From positions 131,517,715 through 131,581,714 of the forward strand of contig JAHLJT010004567.1 of NCBI GenBank assembly GCA_031308135.1: a DNA stretch of 64,000 nucleotides, written 5' to 3'. The notes under the pieces are model-generated. The model saw nothing but the letters and a program-made list of their open reading frames with translations, searched no databases and had not been told where the DNA came from. Of the stretch, positions 57,357 through 64,000 are shown in pieces. The first letter of the stretch is position 1, and the number at the start of each line of letters is the position of its first letter. The DNA is from Acheta domesticus. Lineage: Eukaryota; Arthropoda; Insecta; Orthoptera; Gryllidae. The position numbers and the translations under genes are program-made.

Positions 57357-58153
57357 TAGACACCGGATGTTTAGGCACTAAAAAACCGCCTTTTAGACGC
57401 CAACAAAGGCACTGAAAATGTCAAGAATAAGGAGAAAAGAGGCACTGCCATAAATTACATTCGCAATAAAATTAAAAATTATTTGTAAAACCCCATACAT
57501 ATTTACTACTCTTCTACATTTTATTCTTAATAGTTTCCATTGGAATATATTACCAGTAGCTTTTCAATGATCAAATTTTCAAATCTGCAACGTTTGGGAG
57601 GCAAAATAAATTTGAATACAGCAAAAGATTTCTGAACATCTACTGATGTCTCTGGCATATATTTTATAAGTCCAAAATTAGCAACATTGAAACCTTTTGG
57701 GAATTTACATTTATTTCCACTCAAAAAGTGCCCTCGGTGTATTGTCAATTGACTACTTTCTCAGGTCAATTGGCTAGTATTGTCATGGCTAGTATTTGTG
57801 AAATATGGAAAAGAAGAAAAATATGTTGGTATACTTTTAGGAATTCTCTCGTATTTCAAAATACAAATACGTGAATTGAAGGTATCGTAATGAATGGTCA
57901 GGTTGGACCATGGCCGATTTTCTGATATCTTAGCATTGTATATAAAAAATAATACATAAAAGGCAGGAACGTACGATAATTCTCAAGAAAATGCATTTAT
58001 GTAAAAAAGGCATTTATGCTAAAATAAGCAAAAAAAGGCATTATAAAACTTCGTCATATATCATCATTTGTCATGATTCGTGCACATATATTACCAGCCT
58101 TTAAATACGTTCGCTAGAAAAAAATAGGCATTTCCCTAAACATCCGATGTCTA
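57357..58153. mobile_element. Non-autonomous hAT-superfamily element (797 bp) with perfect 8-bp duplication
   Basis: Left end TAGACACCGGATGTTTAGG and right end, read in reverse, TAGACATCGGATGTTTAGG differ at one base in 19. Both flanks read CTTATAAT. Repeated AAAAAGGCATT-type motifs sit inside the right end (about 57958-58140), and GGCACT motifs inside the left. No transposase frame is present. An eight-base duplication points to hAT. The TAGA-type end is less common than CAG. Confidence 0.85.
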
Positions 58154-58161
58154 CTTATAAT
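58154..58161. repeat. 8-bp target duplication CTTATAAT (right)
   Basis: Pairs with 57349-57356. Confidence 0.85.
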
Positions 58162-58164
58162 GTT

Positions 58165-59395
58165 GGAAAGTAGAGTAATTTTCGAGAATGTGATTTATAT
58201 GTTATTAAAAACTTATCTATATTTTGTTATGAGACATTGTGGTATATCAGGCTGTCTCCCGTCACATACAAAACGCAATGAGATATATAAATAATGCATA
58301 CGCCCTGTAATCGATCTATTTTGCAAGATTTCCAAATAATTTTGAAACTTGATGACAATTAATTTTTAAACCATCATATTTTTATTTCAAAATCAAGGTC
58401 GAAAATAATTCTTAAATTGATAAAACAATTTGTAATGATCCAAAATTAATATATTTATGTCTTCATTTATTTACGAATTTATGTATTAAAATGCTTTTGA
58501 GATAAGACTATTTCAATATCTAAAATAAAACTAATTTAGTTTTCTTAATGGAGAATATTTCCGTGTCAGGTTTAACTGTTCATTATCAGACAGTACTTTC
58601 TGAAATGAATAGTATTTAAGAACAGCACTTGTGGGGCTTTTCGATTTATTTTTCGAGGATAAAACTTAGAAAATATTTTTTTCAGAATATTTTCAGTTAC
58701 ATGCTATTTTCTTTTTTTTTAAATCATTTATTTCCTGTTCAATTACAATATAATTTTTCAGGAGTTTGAAAAGAAGAATTTATAAATAACATTTCGGGAG
58801 GATGCTATTTTCTTGAAGAATGCCAAAATTTATTAAAATAATAATTATGAATGCCAGTTTTTGGTTAGTAGTAATTAATAATTTTCATGTTAAATTGGAT
58901 TAAGCTTACTTCTGAAAAAAAACCTCTCCCCCACCTCAATCACCTCCCCCTCGACAACAATTTCCGTGTCACAGGGTTTTGTAAGGTGACGAGTCTAATG
59001 ACGGCTTGCATCCGACGCGCCGACAATGCTGACGTCAGATTGTCAGGCGACACATCAGCAAAATGGAGCCAATTTCACACGTTCACGCTTTGCTCGTGTG
59101 ACGCGCCTGCTTGCGACCACGTCACCGCACAGTCGCACACTCTACCGAGTAGGACTTAACGAACAGACTCCCTAAATTTTTAAGGATCCTCAAAGTTTTG
59201 ATGCCCAGTACTTTCTACATAATCTCTTCTTTGGTCCTGTTCTTCCATAGACGGAAGTTACGTGACCTATCTAGATGGTTCCACAGTATTATCATCATGA
59301 TGGGTTTTCTTGGGAGGATATAAGCATGGTACTTTCCCATTGCTTTCCCAGATGGTACTTAATGAATGGTAATGACGAGGGGTGGAAGGAATCAT
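58165..59395. other. Non-coding stretch
   Basis: AT-rich up to 58900, then mixed composition with frequent CG (about 58975-59150). No gene recognised. Confidence 0.4.
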
Positions 59396-59399
59396 TGAT

Positions 59400-59510
59400 G
59401 GTGGGAGGTGGTAGGTGGGGGTGTGAGGTGAGAGGTGTGAGGTGAGAGGTGTGAGGTGAGAGGTGTGAGGTGAAAGGTGAGAGATGTGAGGTGAGAGGTG
59501 TGAGGTGACC
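59400..59510. repeat. G-rich ~14-bp minisatellite (GGTGTGAGGTGAGA)n
   Basis: About seven to eight imperfect units directly abut the SINE at 59514. It may be the expanded tail of that SINE. Confidence 0.8.
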
Positions 59511-59513
59511 CTG

Positions 59514-59640
59514 GCATTAATGCCGCCTTATGACCGAAGGAAACCACGAAAAGCCTCGGTCATGATGGCCGGCCCGGGGATTGAATTCGGACCTCCCGAC
59601 TGCGAAGTCAGCGCGCTACGCACTGAGCCACTTCCCTTGG
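59514..59640 (-). mobile_element. tRNA-derived SINE (second family) with minisatellite tail
   Basis: Minus strand: GTGGCTCAGTGCGTAGCGCG gives a good A-box, followed by GGAGGTCCGAATTCAATCCC as a degenerate B-box, then a body with GACCGAGGCTTTTCGTGG and AAGGCGGCATTAATGCCAGG. A true tRNA is excluded by the extra bases in the T-loop region. Confidence 0.65.
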
Positions 59641-59729
59641 TTACGTAACAAAAGTTATCAGATAATCCGCGTGCGTCTGTCAGTTACTCACGGTTCGACT
59701 TCCTCCGGTCCACCAACCAGCGTCTGTAA

Positions 59730-59880
59730 GGTGACGCGTCCAAAGGATGAAGTCGTAGGCTTCCGCGGCCGGAATCATGTGGATGATCTTGGCTGTCATG
59801 TGGATGGTCGAAACGTCGGCAACACTACCTTCGACGCGGCGTCACCCGGACAGCCAAGATCATCCGCGTCCAAAGGATGT
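59730..59880. repeat. Compound inverted and direct repeat module
   Basis: GGATGATCTTGGCTGTC (59781-59797) and its exact complement (59849-59865) flank a 51-bp core with GTCGAAACGTCGG and TTCGACGCGGCGTC. Outside, GCGTCCAAAGGATG occurs twice in direct orientation (about 59734 and 59866). Confidence 0.75.
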
Positions 59881-60387
59881 CGCACGTCAGTCCATCTGGC
59901 TTTACATTTGGAAGCTGCAGTAGTGCTTAAACAGTTCAAAGAATTTTATCTACGATGGATATTCTTCAATCAATCTGAATACTTTAAAGCCGTGCTAAAT
60001 TGGAAAGCTATAAATGGCTCCATTTTTCTTTGCCACCTCTTACTAACTACACTATAGGGAGGAAAAGTACTGGACCGGATTACGTGGCTCAGGGAGATGT
60101 GTCAAGGTGGGACGGGCATGTCAACACACAAAATAAAAACTGTAAAATAAGATATTTCTAATTAATTTCTATAACTTTGAATTAATACCACGTATTGTCA
60201 TTGACAAATCGGGTGTCGTCTGGCTTGAGCAACGTCAGCACTCACATAAATGAAATTCGAATTGTAGATTGACGGAAACTGTCAAATTATTGCTTAATTA
60301 TTAATTAGAAATTGTGGTAATTAATTAACGTTAAATTATTTATCAATTTTTATTTGTGTTTGCAGATTTGGCTGTTTTAGATTGACA

Positions 60388-60515
60388 CACCTATCTCAGA
60401 GCATCAACTGATATCACTGCAAGGCCTCTGACCAGGCCCCTCTGACCAGCTAGGGCCCCGTCGAATTCCGACGGTGGCAGGATATTCGACACTTTATAGG
60501 TAGCAATGTTGAATT
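60388..60515 (+). mobile_element. SINE family S head fragment (copy 6)
   Basis: GAGCATCAACTGATATCACTG and CGACGGTGGCAGGATATTCG, then GACACTTTATAGG and TTGAATTC, match the head and junction of copies 3 and 4 (GTGCATCAACCTGATATCAC, CGACGGCGGCAGGATTTTCG). The B-box is degraded by an apparent local duplication (CTCTGACCAG twice). Confidence 0.6.
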
Positions 60516-60519
60516 CATT

Positions 60520-61800
60520 TTCCTTTTCGTGTTTTTCGTAATATAAAGCACAATAATTCGAAATATTCTAGCAAAAGAAGTGCCGGAAATTCAAAATTTG
60601 CAAATTTGCAAAATTATACTATTCATATTTACAAATATTTTACATGATCGTTTTTGAAGAACTGAATTATTATAACAAATTGCATTGAACAAAAAAATAT
60701 TCTCGATCTTCGAAGTGCCTTTCACAATGTTAATTTTAGGCAATTTTCAAAAATATGGAAAGTTCGCCGAAAATGGGATCAGACCATTTTCTCTACAGTT
60801 ATTTTACCGGCAATCGATTATTCGATATTACGAACTCACAAAACTAACTCACAAAACATGGGTTCTGACTATATAACGTGTTGAAGGAAATAATATACTA
60901 CATATTTTGGAATAAGATTTATCGACTTGTTCAATTTGTGTTGATATTTTAGCTTTTCATGAATTAAATGTTTGCGCTGCGGCTCGTAGTGAGTTTTACA
61001 AGTGATGGATTAAATGTGATAATACGGAGAGAAATTGCAGGATTATAATGTTATGTAACCGACACTGATGCGAGAAAGTACGAGCTGTTTAGCACCATTA
61101 GTTTACGTAATGACAGTCTCACGATGCCGCTTAGAATTCAAGGCGAACGGGGGATCCTGGAGATGTGGCCACCAAAACTGGCATCAATGACATGTTAATG
61201 GATGGCGAGGAAACGTTCCAAGATCCTCACCTTTGATTTCTCTGAATTTTGGATGATGTAAGGTTTTAATAAATCTCTAGTATCAAGTACTAAGCAAAAA
61301 GTAAGCAAGCAGGAAGTAATAAGTAAGTACTAAGTAATAATGAACAAAGGTAAGATTGAGAAGTAAATAAGTAGTATGTAATTAAATAGAAAGTAGCAAG
61401 TTGTAAGTAGGAAGGATGGAAGTAGTCATTGGATTGGAAGTAGTCTTTAGGTAAAACACTTGTTAACTACTTTTTGCATCACTTGACAGGGAAAATGCTT
61501 ATGATTCATATTAAATCATTTTTCATGCAAATTACCGTAAACACGAACTAAATTGGTCCTGCCGTTATTCTTTTACCTGAAATAAAAAATTATAACCTTT
61601 CTCAAAAAAAGCTTCATGTACCTTTGCCCTTGGTATTCTTTGGCCCCTCTAGGTTCTTCTTACCACTGTTCTGTGTGTGGGATACAGCTTTCGAATTAAA
61701 TACACAGAATAAAACAGATGCCCGTCTGGCCAACAGATTATGGAAGGATTAGGCGTATTACAAGAAGGATTCTTAATTACTCCCACACCTCAAACACAAC
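60520..61800. other. Non-coding stretch with an AAGTA-rich segment
   Basis: AAGTA/AGTAA-type degenerate simple sequence covers about 61285-61440. Nothing else was recognised. Confidence 0.4.
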
Positions 61801-61809
61801 TGAAAAATT

Positions 61810-61925
61810 GCATGTCTTAATGTGGGTATCGAATCCACAACCCACGTGGAGGAAGCAGATGCATTGTGGACGAATTGCACTGCTACAACCACCTCCCCTG
61901 GTAGCTCATGGGGTGTCTTACCTTA
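61810..61925 (-). mobile_element. tRNA-derived SINE head (third family)
   Basis: On the minus strand, GGGTTGTGGATTCGATACCC resembles a T-stem and loop with a B-box. About 60 nt upstream is ATGAGCTACCAGGGG as an A-box candidate. Nothing resembling an acceptor stem closes it. Confidence 0.5.
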
Positions 61926-61929
61926 AATT

Positions 61930-62330
61930 ATTAATCATGTTCATTAACAAAACACAATTAATTCCGGAGAACCACCGAGTTGATTACTGCCCTAAACCAC
62001 TAACTCGGAAGTGGAATGGGGTTTCTAACAATAATGAAGATAAATAAAAAACAACACATAAATGAACATAGAAAGAATATAATAAACTAAATATATATAT
62101 ACAATACTTAAAAAAACTAATGACTTAAACTAAATAATTATGACCTAATTGGTTACAATACTAGCGTGATGGTCGACGCCACGTGGTGATGTGGACGTTA
62201 CCAAGTTCCAGCGATGAATGATGAAATTGACGAAACGGGCGAGTATATTAGACTCAAGCCCGTTTAGGCAGTTGCGATGAGTGATAACTAGCTGGCTGCA
62301 CATCTGGATGACGCCAGTAGAAAACGATAA
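61930..62330. other. Non-coding stretch
   Basis: AT-rich, no motif. Confidence 0.4.
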
Positions 62331-62334
62331 GCAT

Positions 62335-62730
62335 GGATGCAAGTGTAGCGTCGCGAGGTGGCGCACGTGCCGTTTCGCTGGAAAGCCCGGCCTTAAGCCG
62401 GATGGGGATGGGGGTGGAATGCGGCGGCGCCTCGCCGGCGCGCGCCGGGCAGGAAATCCCAGCCCCAAAATAACCGGGACAACTGGGCGTGCCTGAGTGC
62501 GAGTCCATTGATGACCGCTGCTCTCTGCTGAGGGCTGGCTTGCGAGCCGAATGACGCCCGCCGCTGGTAGAGTGGGGGACGAGCCGTGGGGTATTTATTG
62601 CGGCGCCGACATGCGCTCGCGGATACGCTAGTGAGTCGAAAGACGTGAGGTATCTCCGTGCAACCTTGCACGTTTTGGCATCCGGCCATGTAACATCTAG
62701 TTACGGGGACTAAATGTCCGACAGCTCGCA
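62335..62730. other. CpG-rich island of unknown nature
   Basis: GC-rich block with frames open on both strands (up to 112 codons, minus), a TATTTAT at 62592-62598 and a CGGCGCCG palindrome near 62601. It could be an LTR or promoter fragment. AATAAA occurs ~410 bp further right (63006). Neither reading is proven. Confidence 0.35.
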
Positions 62731-62734
62731 CTTC

Positions 62735-63560
62735 GTGCAGCTTCTCATGCTCTCGAGCAGAGGCACTGGGCTCAGCCTAGGGACGGTCGCGGGGTTTCGC
62801 GGCTTAGAGAATAGAAAGGTTGCCTAAGGTTTTCAATTTTGTAACATTATCTTGTAATTTATTATTGTAAATATACTGTACATACTATTCAGAATCTGTC
62901 GTCTGTGCTTTTCATGTCCAGTACGCCACACAAGGATACTTGCAGGAGCACGCGAAGTACGTGCCAGACATTTTAAAGAAAAACAGTTCGTGCGTTGTTG
63001 CACTGAATAAAACACGCCGGTTGGCATAACAATAAACACAGTGATGCAGTAATAATTAGTTAGTTCAATATAAGGAGAACTATACTCTCCTGTAAATGTG
63101 ACTTGTAAAAGTGCACGTAGCAGTAGACTGACTGCAAGATGGCGAGCCTCCTGTAACGGGGCGACGAGGGGCGCATCCGACGCTCGTGGTGGCGTCCTCG
63201 GAACTGAACTCATTGTTTAAACACTAGTGGGGTGGGAATACACGCTCTTCGCGTCCGTTACGTAAGACTCGTCCGTTGGGCTTGTTTCAATTTGCAAGGA
63301 AGGCGGTAGAAGTACCATACGGAGCCACTAGGCCGCGTGGCGCATGGTTGGTCCTGTATGTGGCTCGCTCTACTAGGAAGCAATGAATTAAAATAAGATG
63401 CATGAGAAAGATGTGCGGGAACTTCTTAAGACACATGAATAACATAGCATTGTTTATTTGCTTGCTCCAAGACCACGTACGTGCGTATTCACGTACTTTG
63501 ACTTATTTTCATTCAAAAGTTCAAAAAATTGGTTTCAAATTTTTAAGGCATCGAGTTATG
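62735..63560. other. Non-coding stretch
   Basis: No gene recognised. The 126-codon minus frame at 62833-63213 has no motif. Confidence 0.4.
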
Positions 63561-63563
63561 TAA

Positions 63564-63803
63564 AGGCGGCTCCACACATTCGCTATTCTGCGAACAGCGA
63601 GCAACCGCTCGCCGAATATAGAGTAGTGTGGATGAGTCGCTTGTATTTGCCGAGTGACTAACATTCGGCGCTCGCCCTACCCACCGCGTGTTGGTCTTTT
63701 GGGCACATCAAAGGGAGCGAACATTCGCCGAACACATCAGCTGGTTGGGATCGGGCGAGCAGTAGCTCGCTGCTCGGCGAATGCCGAATGTGTGTAGCCA
63801 CCT
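63564..63803. mobile_element. PIF/Harbinger-like MITE (240 bp) with TAA duplication
   Basis: Left end AGGCGGCTCCACACATTCG and right end, in reverse, AGGTGGCTACACACATTCG match at 17 of 19. Inverted similarity runs inward for ~55 bp (GCTCGCCGAATA against GCTCGCCCGATC). TAA lies on both sides (63561-63563, 63804-63806). A three-base TAA/TTA duplication is usual in PIF/Harbinger. It is non-coding. Confidence 0.75.
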
Positions 63804-63875
63804 TAATATTCATTTTGGCAAAACTCGTGCTAGTGTTGTTCACGGACGGACCGACAAAAAGACGGACGGACGGAT

Positions 63876-64000
63876 GGATGGACGTACAGACGGACGTACA
63901 GACGGACGTACAGACGGACGTACAGACGGACGTACAGACGGACGTACAGACGGACGTACAGACGAACGTACCGACGGACGTACAGACCGACGTACAGACC
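63876..64000. repeat. 12-bp tandem repeat (GACGGACGTACA)n running off the right edge
   Basis: About ten 12-mers are nearly perfect up to 63960, then have point changes (GACGAACGTACC, GACCGACGTACA). They are preceded by GACGGACGGACGGATGGATG. The seed resembles the reversed CCGTCCGTC box of family F. Confidence 0.85.

Noticed and set aside
62145..62731. Overlapping Arg/Pro/Ala-rich frames of up to 112 codons (minus)
   Set aside because: GC-rich island with frames open on both strands. No motif or splice signals supporting an exon.

Overview
This is eukaryotic DNA, most likely from a large, AT-rich insect genome. The evidence is the lack of dense coding, several insect-type transposon families (BEL/Pao, piggyBac, Tc1/mariner, hAT, PIF/Harbinger-like, RTE-like LINE, tRNA-derived SINEs), and short CpG-dense islands in AT-rich sequence. 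The repeat mix resembles polyneopteran insects (stick insects, cockroaches, grasshoppers), but that placement is an inference. I see no complete host gene, no rRNA and no genuine tRNA gene.

Left third (1-27 kb): a ~200-bp satellite touches the left edge. A non-autonomous hAT element with matching 8-bp target duplication lies at 2279-3089. A 5'-truncated RTE-like LINE 3' end lies at 9549-9955. Two separate degenerate direct-repeat pairs, fragments of two dispersed families, a B-box SINE, several GC-rich islands and a GGCAA-type pentanucleotide array (20.5-21.26 kb) fill much of the rest.

Middle (27-41 kb): on the minus strand, a TATA-like box, a short leader, an ATG, a signal peptide and a phase-1 splice donor form a plausible first exon of a small secreted protein (27121-27290), beside ~760 bp of polypyrimidine. 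A 521-bp hAT MITE, a long 15-bp CT minisatellite and a near-perfect 108-bp-arm foldback follow. The centrepiece is a BEL/Pao-family LTR element (32914-39433) with a perfect 5-bp target duplication and ~1.56-kb LTRs. It has one intact 805-codon Gag-protease frame and no reverse transcriptase, RNase H or integrase. Its LTRs are almost identical over ~1.31 kb but clearly divergent over the last ~250 bp.

Right third (41-64 kb): two copies of a dispersed family, several copies of a ~550-bp tRNA-derived SINE, an intron-bearing but broken Crypton-type tyrosine-recombinase-related fragment, a complete but decayed piggyBac element with TTAA duplication, a broken Tc1 transposase, a probable Gypsy LTR, a hAT element with a perfect 8-bp duplication, long hairpins, a PIF/Harbinger-like MITE and a 12-bp repeat running off the right edge.

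No operon or pathway can be assembled. The window reads as transposon-rich intergenic or intronic sequence with at most one or two host exons. All boundaries were read by eye.
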